A stretch of 64,000 nt of DNA from Bradyrhizobium sp. 200. Its GTDB lineage: Bacteria > Pseudomonadota > Alphaproteobacteria > Rhizobiales > Xanthobacteraceae. Of the stretch, positions 26,428 to 35,466 are shown piece after piece. The notes beneath the pieces are model-generated. The model searched no databases. It was not told where the DNA came from and saw nothing but the letters and a program-made list of their open reading frames with translations. The position numbers and the translations under genes are program-made. Numbering within the stretch: position 1 is the stretch's first letter; each line of letters begins with the position of its first letter. Where the stretch lies: positions 3,144,001 through 3,208,000 of the forward strand of contig NZ_CP064689.1 in NCBI RefSeq assembly GCF_023100945.1, given 5' to 3'.

Positions 26428-26456
26428 TTTTTGATAATCACTCATACCCAGAAGTC

Positions 26457-27350
26457 ATGAATATGCTGACGCACCCGATGTCGGACCTCGCGGTCTTTGT
26501 CCGGACGGTTGATTTGGGGAGCTTTGCCGCCGTTGGCGCTGAGGTCGAACTGACCGCCTCGGGCGTCTCCCGCATCGTCACCAGGCTGGAGCGCCGCATC
26601 GGGGCCAAGCTTCTGCATCGGACGACGCGGCGGCTGGTGCTGACCCAGGAAGGCGAAACGTTCCTCGTTCATGCAAGGAACATCCTGGCTGCGGTCGAGG
26701 CCGCCGAAGCCGACGTTGCCTCCGTCCATGGACGGCCGCGCGGGCATCTGCGCATCAACAGCGGCACCGCATTCGCAAGACACCGGCTCGCGCGATTGCT
26801 GCCGCAATTCATGGACCAGTTTCCGGAAATCACTGTCGATCTGTCGGTGGGTGATCACCGCATCGATCCGATCGCCGGCCAGGTCGACGTCACGATCAGG
26901 GTAGGGCCGCTCGGGGATAGCGAGCTGATCGCGGTTCGCCTTGGCGAAGTCAGCCGCATCATTGCCGGCAGTCCGCGATATCTGGAGCGCCATGGCGTTC
27001 CCGAGCAAGCCGCCGATCTCGCAGGGCATAGTTGCCTGCAGCTCTGTGGCTTCTCGCGCCTGGCGCAATGGCCGATGTACGAGCAGGGCAAGCGCGTCAT
27101 GATGCCGGTGAAGGGATCGATCCGCTCCGACAGCGCCGATTTTCTTCTCGACCTCGCGCTTTCGGGCGCCGGCCTCGTTCGGTTCGGCGACTTTCTGGGG
27201 GAGGCGGCGGTGAAGGATGGCAGGCTGGTGCCGGTGCTGTCGCACTGCCACGATCCCGACCCGCAACCGATCACGGCGCTGATCCTGCCCGGGCGGCAAA
27301 ACATCCCGCGGGTTCGTGCTTTCGTTGACTTCCTCAAGGCAAGCGTTTGA
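26457..27350 (+). CDS. LysR-family transcriptional regulator
   Basis: 297 aa from the ATG at 26457 (MNMLTHPMSDLAVFVRTV). HTH at about 10-65 (SFAAVGAEVELTASGVSRIV; RRIGAKLLHRTTRRL), effector-binding domain from about 90 (GHLRINSGTAFARHRLARLL). The nearly 100-base divergent intergenic region with the tautomerase at 26362 holds a small palindrome. The longer ORF back to 26253 runs across the tautomerase gene and is rejected. Confidence 0.86.
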   Translation: MNMLTHPMSDLAVFVRTVDLGSFAAVGAEVELTASGVSRIVTRLERRIGAKLLHRTTRRLVLTQEGETFLVHARNILAAVEAAEADVASVHGRPRGHLRINSGTAFARHRLARLLPQFMDQFPEITVDLSVGDHRIDPIAGQVDVTIRVGPLGDSELIAVRLGEVSRIIAGSPRYLERHGVPEQAADLAGHSCLQLCGFSRLAQWPMYEQGKRVMMPVKGSIRSDSADFLLDLALSGAGLVRFGDFLGEAAVKDGRLVPVLSHCHDPDPQPITALILPGRQNIPRVRAFVDFLKASV

Positions 27351-27447
27351 CGGAAGTTAGATAGCCGCTTCCGACGGACGCGTGTCGGCGCCGCGCTCAA
27401 AAAAAACTGCCGCAGCGTCGGGCGCCTTCGCAAGCAGTCCTGCCATG

Positions 27448-27747
27448 TCACGCGATCAGCACACCCAGGACAGCCGCCGTCGCGGCGACAGCCGAGAGCG
27501 CAATCACGCTTGCGCGCCAAAGCAGTTGTTGTCGCGCCGCGCGTCTATCCTGGAACGCCAGCCAGTCACGGACGAAGCCGGCTGGGACGTCCTGCACGAC
27601 GTTGCGCCGGTTGGGATGCCGTGTTTCGTGATCTGCGAACATGGCCCGTACGTTCGCCACGCCCAGATGGTCAAGTTCGCAATTCCATTGCAGGGCGTTC
27701 GCGTTGTTGGTCCACCGGTTCTCGAAGGGAAGTCTTTGCGTCGTCAT
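27448..27747 (-). CDS. Small C-terminally membrane-anchored hypothetical protein
   Basis: 99 aa with an AGGAGG ribosome site 5 bases before the ATG. A soluble N-terminal part (RLPFENRWTNNANALQWNCE; ADHETRHPNRRNVV) is followed by one C-terminal hydrophobic helix (ASVIALSAVAATAAVLGVLI), so it is a tail-anchored protein. No family recognised; codon use is normal. Confidence 0.65.
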   Translation of the reverse strand: MTTQRLPFENRWTNNANALQWNCELDHLGVANVRAMFADHETRHPNRRNVVQDVPAGFVRDWLAFQDRRAARQQLLWRASVIALSAVAATAAVLGVLIA

Positions 27748-27832
27748 CGCGACCTCCTCTGCACACCGCTGCTTCTGGATATGTGGTCCCGCTCGCCGGA
27801 GCGGAAGCCCTCAGGGCGGGGCGGCGGACGTC

Positions 27833-28561
27833 TCAGGCGGTCGCTTCCGGCAGGCGCGCGCGCGTTGCGCCGAACACGTCTTCAAATGCCCGCCGCAGCG
27901 CGATGTCCACGTCCTCCATCGTCACGGGCAGGCCGAGGTCCACCAGCGAGGTGACGCCATAACGCGGGTCGGCAACGCCGCAGGGCACGATCGCGGAAAA
28001 ATGCGACAGGTTCGGCTCGACATTGATGGCGATGCCGTGGAACGACACCCAGCGCCGCAGGCGCACGCCGATCGCCGCGATCTTGTCCTCGTAGCCTGCG
28101 CCCTTGTCCGGCCGCCTGACCCAGACGCCGACGCGGTCCTCGCGGCGCTCGCCGCGCACGTTGAAGGCGTCGAGCGTGCGGATGATCCATTCTTCAAGAC
28201 CCGCCACATAGGCGCGTACGTCCGGCCGCCGCCGCTTCAGGTCGAGCATCACATAGGCCACCCGTTGGCCGGGGCCGTGATAGGTGAGCTGGCCGCCGCG
28301 GCCGGTGGTGAACAGCGGAAAGCGCGGATCGAGCAGATCGTCCGCCTTGCCGCTGGTGCCCGAGGTGTAGAGCGGGGGATGCTCCAGCAGCCAGACCAGT
28401 TCGGCTGCCTTCCGGTCGGCGATGTCGGCCGCGCGTGATTCCATCTTGGTTACGGCCTCGGGGTAGGGCACCGGGCCTTCCGAAATCCGCCATTCGACCT
28501 CGCCGCCGCCCTGGACTAGCGCGAACGTCGTCAAATCAAGGCTTTGGCGGTCATTAACCAT
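27833..28561 (-). CDS. lipB: Octanoyltransferase (lipoyl(octanoyl) transferase)
   Basis: 242 aa. It transfers octanoyl from octanoyl-ACP to lipoyl domains. Signatures: [20 protein letters not shown] (substrate pocket), [20 protein letters not shown] (the lysine is part of the catalytic pair) and [20 protein letters not shown] with the catalytic Cys. Length is normal for alphaproteobacterial LipB. It diverges from the FliN-type gene, whose start is 66 bases away. Confidence 0.94.
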   Translation of the reverse strand: MVNDRQSLDLTTFALVQGGGEVEWRISEGPVPYPEAVTKMESRAADIADRKAAELVWLLEHPPLYTSGTSGKADDLLDPRFPLFTTGRGGQLTYHGPGQRVAYVMLDLKRRRPDVRAYVAGLEEWIIRTLDAFNVRGERREDRVGVWVRRPDKGAGYEDKIAAIGVRLRRWVSFHGIAINVEPNLSHFSAIVPCGVADPRYGVTSLVDLGLPVTMEDVDIALRRAFEDVFGATRARLPEATA

Positions 28562-28627
28562 TGGCTAACCATAACGTGGTCAGGTGGAACCACACAGCAA
28601 TTTAGTCCCCCCTTTGACGGTTCAGAA

Positions 28628-28870
28628 GTGGCCACCCTCGATAAAGTCAGCGTCGATCTCATGGTGGTGCTGGGCACCACGACCATGCCCATCCACCAGG
28701 TGATGCGGCTTTCCCGCGGCGCCATCATCGAACTGGACGCCACCGAGGCCGACGAGGTCAAGATCCTCGCCAACAACCTGCCGGTAGCCTCAGGAGTCGT
28801 GCTGGTCGATCGCAACCGTATCGCGGTCGAAGTCAAGCAAATGCTGCCGAAATCGCCTGATGTCAGGTAG
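28628..28870 (+). CDS. FliM/FliN-type (SpoA domain) flagellar motor switch protein
   Basis: 80 aa from the GTG at 28628 (VATLDKVSVDLMVVLG). A single SpoA domain: LMVVLGTTTMPIHQVMRLSR, GAIIELDATEADEVKILANN and GVVLVDRNRIAVEVKQMLP. It is shorter than a canonical FliN (about 110-140 aa) because it lacks the N-terminal extension. No other flagellar gene adjoins. The start at 28544 would overlap lipB's 5' end and is not supported. Confidence 0.72.
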   Translation: MATLDKVSVDLMVVLGTTTMPIHQVMRLSRGAIIELDATEADEVKILANNLPVASGVVLVDRNRIAVEVKQMLPKSPDVR

Positions 28871-28966
28871 TTATCGGAGCGCAAAACTTCCTTGTCCCTC
28901 CATCCCCGATTTGTTACATCGGCGCCGTTGATCCGGCGGGCTGCATCGCTCCAGCCGGTATCCCAA

Positions 28967-29051
28967 GCGCTCGTGGCGGAATTGGTAGACGCGCTGCCTT
29001 GAGGTGGCAGTGAGTAAAATCGTGGGGGTTCGAGTCCCTCCGAGCGCACCA
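28967..29051 (+). tRNA. tRNA-Leu (GAG)
   Basis: 85 nt with the CCA encoded. Acceptor arms GCGCTCG (28967-28973) and CGAGCGC (29041-29047) pair perfectly; the anticodon stem CTGCC/GGCAG brackets the loop TTGAGGT with anticodon GAG; the T-arm contains GGTTCGAGTCC, and an extra arm of class II tRNAs (TGAGTAAAATCG) lies between. An integrase gene begins 24 bases downstream on the other strand, so the 3' end of this tRNA is a likely integration site. Confidence 0.95.
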
Positions 29052-29074
29052 CCCCCACATTTGGCGTTGAAATC

Positions 29075-30565
29075 TCACGGCTTTTTCCGCCGGTTACTCT
29101 CGAAAGTTACTATTCTGTTCTGGTCGGTCGGCATCGCCAGATCGGCGATGTTCTCCATTTGATCATAGGCCTCGATCTTCTCCATCCCACCGATCGCAAG
29201 CTTGTCCCGGTTCGCTTTGGCGATGTAGAGCGCCGGCATCTTGTGATCGCGCCAGCCCAACATCGCCATCATCTGCGCTTCCGTGCACTCCGAATAGGCC
29301 GCGACTTCGGCGCGTGCCTTGCGCACGCCATGGCAGTTCTTTTTGGGCTCGTTGACGCCGGCCAGCCGGGCAAACTTCTTGAACTTTGCCGCCCACGCCT
29401 TCTTGTTCATCGGCACGATCTCGCCCTTCGCCAGCTTGCCGGTGACGACCTCGCCGGTTCCCAAGATGCCGGCATTGCGCGCCGCCGCCAGGGAGACCGC
29501 GAAGTCGCGATGCACGGGCACCGTCGCCGTGGTGTGGCCCTTGCTCTTTTCGGTCGCGACCTTGACCATCATTGTCTTCAAGGTCCGCTGCAGGTGGGCG
29601 GATCCAAAGCGAGAGGCATCGCCGAGCCGCAGGTGAGTGTAGTGGAGGATGTCGAACATCAGCCGCGGCTCGGTGCCGAGCGGCCAGCGCGCGCGATACT
29701 TCGCCATATCCTCTTCTGTCCACGGCACCCAGCCACCGCTCTCGCGCGAGGCTTTTGCCTTGCCACTCTTGAGCCCGATGGTCGGGTCGTCATCCGGCTC
29801 GATGTGCTCCTCGTCGATCATCCAGCCGATCATATGGCGCAGCGCCGACAACAAATTGCCGGCCTGGACCGGCGTGCGCGCCTTCAGCTCTTCGCGCAGC
29901 ACCCTGCGAGTCAACGCCGCGAACGGTCGCTCGCCGTTGTCAACGAGCAACGGCTCGATCAGGCCGGTTCGCGCGTCTCGCGTGCTTTCGGCCAGCCCTT
30001 CCTCACCGATAGCAGTATTGCCAAGCCAGCGGTCGCTCTGCTTGTAGAGCGTCCAGTACCAACGCAGGCTGCCCGTAACGGGCGGCGTATTCGGCAGCCG
30101 CGCACGCCTCTCGTGCGTCTGCTTTTCGGCGCGGATCCAGTCGGTCGCGTCCCCGAACTTGCCGATCTGGTCGACGATCGCGGCATCAACCGCGCGATTG
30201 AACTCATCGCTGCCAAACTTTTCGTTGATTCTGATCTTCGGCAGCTTGTCGCGCAGTTGCACATACCAGCGCAGCTGACCCTTGTCGGAGACGTCACTGA
30301 TCAGGTAGCGGCGCGAGCTGGCCGGCGCTTCGTCCGGCTTGGTGCGGCGCATGCGTGGCTCTCCTCCCAAGGCACGAATCGCGGCCTCCCACGCCTTATG
30401 GAAGTTGCTTCGCTCATCCGTGCTGTACTCTTCAGTAATATCGATACGGCGACCCATTTTGCTGACCTTGACGTACCAGCGCAGGCGGCCGCGAAAATTG
30501 TCGTGGTACAGGTTCATCCGGTGATCCTCGGGCGCGCGAGGAGACCGGGCCTTTTGTCCAAGCAT
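29075..30565 (-). CDS. Tyrosine recombinase / phage-type integrase
   Basis: 496 aa. The catalytic set of the tyrosine recombinases is visible in the C-terminal half: first Arg in LHYTHLRLGDASRF, the H-x-x-R in NCHGVRKAR, a Trp in LGWRDHKMPAL and the nucleophile Tyr in PALYIAKAN. The first ~200 residues contain three repeated LRWY(V/W) units (LRWYVKVSK, LRWYVQLRD, LRWYWTLYK), probably an arm-binding module. It ends only 23 bases from the tRNA-Leu CCA, the usual geometry of an integrative element. The ATG at 30517 (MNLYHDNF) is an alternative start. Confidence 0.87.
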   Translation of the reverse strand: MLGQKARSPRAPEDHRMNLYHDNFRGRLRWYVKVSKMGRRIDITEEYSTDERSNFHKAWEAAIRALGGEPRMRRTKPDEAPASSRRYLISDVSDKGQLRWYVQLRDKLPKIRINEKFGSDEFNRAVDAAIVDQIGKFGDATDWIRAEKQTHERRARLPNTPPVTGSLRWYWTLYKQSDRWLGNTAIGEEGLAESTRDARTGLIEPLLVDNGERPFAALTRRVLREELKARTPVQAGNLLSALRHMIGWMIDEEHIEPDDDPTIGLKSGKAKASRESGGWVPWTEEDMAKYRARWPLGTEPRLMFDILHYTHLRLGDASRFGSAHLQRTLKTMMVKVATEKSKGHTTATVPVHRDFAVSLAAARNAGILGTGEVVTGKLAKGEIVPMNKKAWAAKFKKFARLAGVNEPKKNCHGVRKARAEVAAYSECTEAQMMAMLGWRDHKMPALYIAKANRDKLAIGGMEKIEAYDQMENIADLAMPTDQNRIVTFESNRRKKP

Positions 30566-30637
30566 TGGCTTTCTCCGTGAACCAATGCTTGGAGTCTGAC
30601 GATGCGGGGACTCCGCATCAATTGCATAAGGTGCGTT

Positions 30638-30859
30638 TCACCCGCTTTCGGTGCGTTTCAGGTAACGCTGCAATGATGCTGATGGCGTCCATTCTTGGTC
30701 GTGACCATTTGTGCGCCCGATCAGATGTGTGCTTGCCGTCAACGAGATGCGAATAACGCCATCTCCATCGACCGTGACTTCGGTCGCGCCGGCCTCTTTG
30801 CCCGCGCGTATCGCGCGGGCAATATCTGCTTGTGTTACCTTGGCCGGACGCCGCGGCAT
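30638..30859 (-). CDS. Small hypothetical protein of island type
   Basis: 73 aa from the ATG at 30859 (AGGAG upstream on the minus strand). It begins MPRRPAKVTQADIARAIRAG and continues KEAGATEVTVDGDGVIRISL, a form I recall from Bradyrhizobium mobile DNA with no known function. It lies 72 bases before the integrase gene in the same orientation, so it may be an excisionase-like or accessory factor, but no HTH is clear. Confidence 0.6.
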   Translation of the reverse strand: MPRRPAKVTQADIARAIRAGKEAGATEVTVDGDGVIRISLTASTHLIGRTNGHDQEWTPSASLQRYLKRTESG

Positions 30860-31121
30860 TGCGCTCCTCCTATGGTGGTGTGAACTGTTCAAGCGGGCGC
30901 CTCGACAACTACTTCTCGCTGATTGTAACTGTATGCCGCCCCGGGTTGAGCTGACCTGTCAGGCATGGAAAACGGAGACTGCTGCGGACGAAAGAGTAAC
31001 AAGCTCTCTGTCGTACATGCGGCTAGATTGGAGTGGAAATCGGACGGGTGACTCAGAAGTTTAGCAGGCAAACCGCCGCCGGTTGATTGTGCGATCGCGA
31101 TCGCCTCATGGACGGCCGCTT

Positions 31122-31141
31122 TGGCGCGAAGTGGACGTCTA
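31122..31141. repeat. Dispersed 20-bp repeat, copy 1
   Basis: TGGCGCGAAGTGGACGTCTA, related to copies at 42246, 51089 and 62924 (family consensus TGGCGC(A/G)AAGYGGNCGTTCG). All lie in gene-poor accessory DNA. Confidence 0.5.
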
Positions 31142-31400
31142 CGTCGTCGGCGATCAGGCAACCCGCCTATCCAGCCAGGAATCCGCGGCCGGTCAGGCTG
31201 TTTTGGCGAACATCGTGACCAGTGTGTCGCGCAGCCAATTGATGCCCAACGGATATTCGCAGATCTCCTTGCAGGATGGTGCGACGCGGCCGATCACGCT
31301 CGCTTGAATGCGATCGGGATCGGCGCGTTTCGATTGACTCGACGGTCGAGTCGTCAGGACTACTTCACGACCCTTCTCGCGTGGTCCGCTCGGATAATTC

Positions 31401-31520
31401 TCAGAACTTGCCGTTCTGATTTTTCCAGGCGCTCCGATCCGGGATCGCGTCGATGGTGTCCCAGTGCTCGACGATCCTTCCGCTGTCGACGCGGAACAAA
31501 TCGTAGAATGCCGAGCCAGT
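31401..31520 (-). pseudogene. Fragment of an NTF2/SnoaL-like protein gene
   Basis: The minus-strand frame ending at the TGA at 31401-31403 reads …SAFYDLFRVDSGRIVEHWDT, then IDAIPDRSAWKNQNGKF. This matches the C-terminal motif of SnoaL-like/polyketide-cyclase-type proteins (…(F/V)R(V/L)..GKI.EHWD…). Nothing upstream continues the domain, so it is a remnant. Coordinates of the 5' edge are approximate. Confidence 0.6.
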
Positions 31521-31635
31521 ACGAGCTGCACGCTCTGTCGCACGCCGTCGTTCGAAGGCAGAACCCAACCGGCCTAGCTCTGATGTATACAGCTGACGTT
31601 CCCAACGGGAATGTGGTCAGATTGCCGGTACGGCC

Positions 31636-31779
31636 CTCAAGATCGCCCCGTTGCGCCGGCGAGTTAGCGAGATTGGCTTTGTCCCCGTCGGCGGCACGCC
31701 CGCCGAATTCGGTCGCCGCATTAACGAAGAAATCGGGAAATGGATGCGGGTTATCGAGAAGGGTAACATACAGCCCACG
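31636..31779 (+). pseudogene. C-terminal fragment of a Bug-type solute receptor
   Basis: The plus frame reads LKIAPLRRRVSEIGFVPVGG, TPAEFGRRINEEIGKWMRVI and ends EKGNIQPT, which is the standard Bug/TctC C-terminus; compare the intact Bug at 35467, which ends …KDVIQKGNITAQ. No signal peptide or core lies upstream, and the normal stop is missing. It abuts the convergent GntR gene. Confidence 0.75.
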
Positions 31780-31792
31780 AAACGGTCGGCCG

Positions 31793-32548
31793 TCAGCCCT
31801 GCAGATATTGCGGGAACTGTTTTCGGATGTGCTCGAGGTAGTCGAGGGTGCCGGAGAGATGCTTGCGTAAGCGGGCCTGCGCTTCGTCCGGTTTTCGCTC
31901 GGCAATCGCCTTCACGATCAGTCGATGAAGGCTAACGATTTCCTGCGCTTTTCCGGGTGTCGGAAGGTGAAGCCTCCGCAAGCGATCGATGTGACCGCTC
32001 CGGATACGCATAAGCTTCCAGAGTTCCCGGTTGTCCGTCGCGTCGTAGAGATGCTGATGGAAGATGTTGTCAGCAAATGAAAAGCTCTCAAAGTCGTCGG
32101 CCTTGGCGTGCTGCCGCTGCAGCGCGATCGTGTCGAGAAGGCGGTCGATCAGAGCATCGTCATGATCCAGCGCCAACGTCCGCACGATCTCGAGTTCAAG
32201 CGACAGCCGCAAGAAATGGGCTTGCTGTGCGAGCGAAACGTCTATCTGGCTCACGACGGTTGCGTGCTGCGGGAATACGTCGACCAAGCCCTCCGCCTCC
32301 AGGCGCATCAAGGCGTCACGCACGGGCGTCGAACTGACTCCGAACTGCTGTGCCAACGCCAGACGGGAGAGGGGAGATCCTGGCGGGAGGCCTAAGGAAA
32401 CGATCTGGTTTCGCAGCCGCTCATAGACCTGTGGAGCAGCCTGGCGATCACGATCCAGGCGCTCAATCGTTGCGGCAGGCGCACGCCGTGAGGAAGGGGC
32501 AGGCATGTCTGAGCGAATCCGATCTGGGCAAACGCCCACATCTAGCAT
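31793..32548 (-). CDS. GntR-family (FCD) transcriptional regulator
   Basis: 251 aa, or 237 if the ATG at 32506 (MPAPSSRRAPAATI) is used; AAGGA lies 10 bases before the longer start. Winged HTH at about 40-105 (YERLRNQIVSLGLPPGSPLS; QQFGVSSTPVRDALMRLEAE), then an all-helical FCD effector domain (LSLELEIVRTLALDH; FHQHLYDATDNRELW; LHRLIVKAIAERKPDEAQAR). It diverges from the dehydratase gene. The palindrome at 32575-32590 in between, and an exact version at 36475, are its probable operators. Confidence 0.9.
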   Translation of the reverse strand: MLDVGVCPDRIRSDMPAPSSRRAPAATIERLDRDRQAAPQVYERLRNQIVSLGLPPGSPLSRLALAQQFGVSSTPVRDALMRLEAEGLVDVFPQHATVVSQIDVSLAQQAHFLRLSLELEIVRTLALDHDDALIDRLLDTIALQRQHAKADDFESFSFADNIFHQHLYDATDNRELWKLMRIRSGHIDRLRRLHLPTPGKAQEIVSLHRLIVKAIAERKPDEAQARLRKHLSGTLDYLEHIRKQFPQYLQG

Positions 32549-32574
32549 ACATACACCAGTCCTTGCCGATAGTG

Positions 32575-32590
32575 CACTAATGTATTAGCT
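32575..32590. promoter_or_regulatory. Probable GntR operator, site 1
   Basis: CACTAATGTATTAGCT, which differs in three bases from the perfect palindrome CACTAATATATTAGTG at 36475-36490. It sits 27 bases upstream of the gntR start and 130 bases before the dehydratase start. Confidence 0.65.
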
Positions 32591-32720
32591 ATGTCGACGA
32601 CAGGCAATTTCAAACCGTGATGGGCTGCGGCTCGCCCGTCCTTTGAAAGATCTGAGCGTGTAGCTGCCGGTGAGCAGAGCGCCGCAGCTCCATCCCAATC
32701 GGAACACAGCAGGTGCCGCC

Positions 32721-34456
32721 ATGACGGTGAGGAAGTCTCCCGACCAGCTTCGCAGCGGGCGGTGGTTTGCGCCCGATGACCTAAGGGCGTTTGGCCATCG
32801 TTCACGAGCGATGCAGATGGGATACGCCCCGGAGGAGTGGCAGGGGCGCCCGGTGATCGCCATCCTGAACACCTGGTCGGATGCTCAACCCTGCCATATA
32901 CACTTCAAGAGCCGGGTTGATGACGTGCGGCGCGGCATTCTGATGGCCGGCGGCTTTCCGCTGGAGCTTCCGGCGCTGTCGCTTTCGGAATCGTTCCTCA
33001 AGCCCACCACGATGCTCTACCGCAACATGCTTGCGATGGATACTGAGGAGCTGCTGCGGGGGCATCCCGTAGATGGGGTGGTCCTGATGGGTGGGTGTGA
33101 CAAGACCACGCCGGGATTACTGCTCGGGGCGACAAGCATGGGCCTTCCGACCATCTATTTGCCCGCCGGGCCAATGCTGCGTGGAAATTGGAAGGGCAAG
33201 ATTTTGGGATCCGGTTCAGACGCCTGGAATACTGGGACGAACGGCGGGCCGGGAAGATTTCCGACAAGCAATGGGTCGATGTCGAGGCCGGCATCGCACG
33301 GAGCTACGGGACGTGCATGACCATGGGAACAGCCTCGACCATGACATCGATCGCGGAAGCCATCGGCATGACGCTGCCCGGCGCCTCTTCGATCCCTGCG
33401 GCCGACGCGGGTCATATTCGCATGTCATCAGCTTGCGGCCGCCGCGTCGTCGAGATGGTCTGGGAGGACCTCACTCCCGACCAGATCCAGACCCGAAAAG
33501 CGTTCGAGAACGGGATCGTGGTCGCGATGGCGATGGGATGCTCCACAAATACCATCATTCATCTGATCGCCCAAGCGCGGCGGGCTGGGCACGACATCGG
33601 CCTGGACGATTTCGAGAAAGCGAGCCGCTTGGTGCCCGTCATCGCCAATGTCCGGCCTAGCGGCGACCGCTACCTGATGGAGGACTTCTTCTATGCGGGC
33701 GGCTTGCCTGCGCCGATGTCGCGCATCAAGAAGCAAATGCATCTTGAATGCATGACTGTTACCGGAAAAACTCTCGGCGAGAACATTGCCGACGCAGAAG
33801 TATACAATGATGACGTGATCCGCCCGGTCAGCAATCCGATCTACCGCGAGGGCGCGCTGGCCGTGCTGCGCGGAAACCTGGCCCCGGATGGTTGCGTCAT
33901 CAAGCCGAGCGCGTGCGAACCTCGTTTCCTGAAGCATACCGGCCCGGCCCTTGTCTTTGACGACTATCCCTCGATGAAGGAAGCCATCGATGACGAGACG
34001 CTCGACGTGACCGCAGACCACGTGCTGATCCTGCGCAACGCGGGTCCCCAAGGCGGTCCCGGCATGCCGGAGTGGGGGATGCTTCCCATTCCAAAGAAAC
34101 TGGTCAAACAAGGCGTGCGCGATATGGTTCGCCTCTCAGACGCCAGGATGAGCGGCACGAGCTACGGCGCGTGCATCCTCCACGTCTCCCCGGAAGCTTT
34201 CATCGGTGGCACCTTGGCGCTGGTGAAAAACGGCGATCTTATCAGTCTCGACGTCGCGGACCGCAGCCTCAATCTCGATGTTTCGGACCAGGAGCTCGCA
34301 AAGCGGCGCGCGGAATGGAAGGCACCCCCCGGACGCTTCGAACGCGGCTACGGGTGGATGTTCTCTCGCCATATCAAGCAGGCCAATGAAGGCTGCGACT
34401 TCGATTTTCTCGAAACCGCTTTCGGCGCCGCCCCCGCCGAACCCGATATCTTCTAG
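32721..34456 (+). pseudogene. IlvD/Edd-family dehydratase, L-arabonate dehydratase-like, frameshifted
   Basis: Start ATG at 32721 (MTVRKSPDQLRSGRWF). If the frameshift is corrected the product is about 578 aa, the size of rhizobial L-arabonate dehydratase. Iron-sulfur/substrate signatures of the family are visible on both sides: NTWSDAQPCHIHFK, VLMGGCDKTTPG, SYGTCMTMGTAS, and later LRNAGPQGGPGMPEWG and LSDARMSGTSYGA. One base appears deleted near 33228 (…GSDAW then …YWDERRAGKIS in another frame). As written, the first reading frame ends at 33320. The enzyme would dehydrate a sugar acid. Sequencing error or true decay both fit. Confidence 0.85.
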
Positions 34457-34488
34457 TCCACCCAGCAGTGAGCAGAGCAGGCGACACA

Positions 34489-35205
34489 ATGACTCTGAAA
34501 CCCGAGACGCGAGCCAAACTCAAGACCGTGAGCACACCAACCGTGGCTACGGCGCTCTTCAAGCGCGGCTTCCGCAATCAAGCGATCCAGGACGTTCACC
34601 CGCTCTCGACATCCCAGCCAATGTTGGTAGGAGAGGCATTCACATTGCGTTACATGCCGGCGAGGGAGGACCTGAACGAGTTGGCTGTCTTTCGAGATCG
34701 TGCACATCCTCAGCGCAAGGCCGTCGAAGACTGTCCTCCAGGAGCTGTGCTCGTGATGGATAGTCGAAAAGATGCCCGGGCCGCCTCCGCAGGCTCGATA
34801 CTGGTCACCCGCCTTATGCAAAGGGGTGTGGCAGGTGTTGTTACGGACGGTGGCTTTCGCGACTCGGCCGAGATCGCGCAACTGGGTTATTGCGCCTATC
34901 ATCATCGGCCGAGCGCGCCGACCAACCTCACATTGCACCAGGCGATCGAGATCAACGGACCTATTGGCTGCGGCGACGCTCCCGTTTTTCCGGGCGATGT
35001 GATCCTTGGCGACGGCGACGGCGTGATGGTGATCCCAGCCCACTTGGCGGATGAGATTGCCGATGAGGCCGTCGAGATGACTGCCTTCGAGGATTTCGTC
35101 ACTGAAGAAGTGCGTAAAGGGCGGTCGATCCTTGGCCTGTACCCGCCCACAGACGAAAAATCGCTGGCTGACTTCGCGGCTTGGCGCAAGGCTGTGGGGC
35201 GTTGA
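34489..35205 (+). CDS. RraA-like / 4-hydroxy-4-methyl-2-oxoglutarate aldolase-family protein
   Basis: 238 aa from the ATG at 34489 (MTLKPETRAKLKTVS). The RraA fold signatures are VSTPTVATALFKRGF, the loop GVAGVVTDGGFRDSAEIAQL with the R-D pair (metal/pyruvate binding), GDAPVFPGDVILGDGDGVMV, and a C-terminal helix. Proteins of this family are class II pyruvate aldolases or inhibitors of RNase E; the location 32 bases after a sugar-acid dehydratase favours an aldolase acting on a 2-keto-3-deoxy sugar acid. Confidence 0.8.
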   Translation: MTLKPETRAKLKTVSTPTVATALFKRGFRNQAIQDVHPLSTSQPMLVGEAFTLRYMPAREDLNELAVFRDRAHPQRKAVEDCPPGAVLVMDSRKDARAASAGSILVTRLMQRGVAGVVTDGGFRDSAEIAQLGYCAYHHRPSAPTNLTLHQAIEINGPIGCGDAPVFPGDVILGDGDGVMVIPAHLADEIADEAVEMTAFEDFVTEEVRKGRSILGLYPPTDEKSLADFAAWRKAVGR

Positions 35206-35287
35206 TCCGCGCCTGGATTAGGGACATCGTCAGGCCTCGTTCCAGATGGCCGCAGTCATCGAGCCACGGCGCGGTGGCGCCGTGAGC

Positions 35288-35310
35288 GCGTATCCGTTCC
35301 TTGGATACGC
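35288..35310. other. Hairpin between convergent genes
   Basis: GCGTATCC / GGATACGC (8-bp perfect stem) with a 7-nt loop at 35288-35310, between the RraA-like gene and the convergent Bug gene. It lacks a T-run; perhaps a weak bidirectional terminator. Bases 35206-35466 otherwise show no gene. Confidence 0.35.
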
Positions 35311-35466
35311 TGCCCAGCCTTTGCGGAACGCCGTCGTTAAGTGCGGAGGGGGGCTCGCGGTACCCGATATGCCGGTACCGGTCTTGCTCGTGATGCCGGA
35401 CGCCTCGAACCCTCGCTATCCGGCTCATGGTCGGAGCGCCTTTGATTGCATCAGGCGCGGCCGCTA

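Larger units (their letters stand above)
30860..31792. other. Gene-free stretch with decayed fragments
   Basis: No intact ORF has support. The stretch contains a copy of the 20-bp TGGCGCGAAGTGGACGTCTA repeat (31122-31141), the end of an NTF2/SnoaL-like gene (31401-31520, minus) and the end of a Bug-receptor gene (31636-31779, plus). A further open stretch on the minus strand at 31193-31320 (…CKEICEYPLGINWLRDTL…) may be another remnant that I cannot place. This is the picture of a decaying insertion region beside the integrase. Confidence 0.6.
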
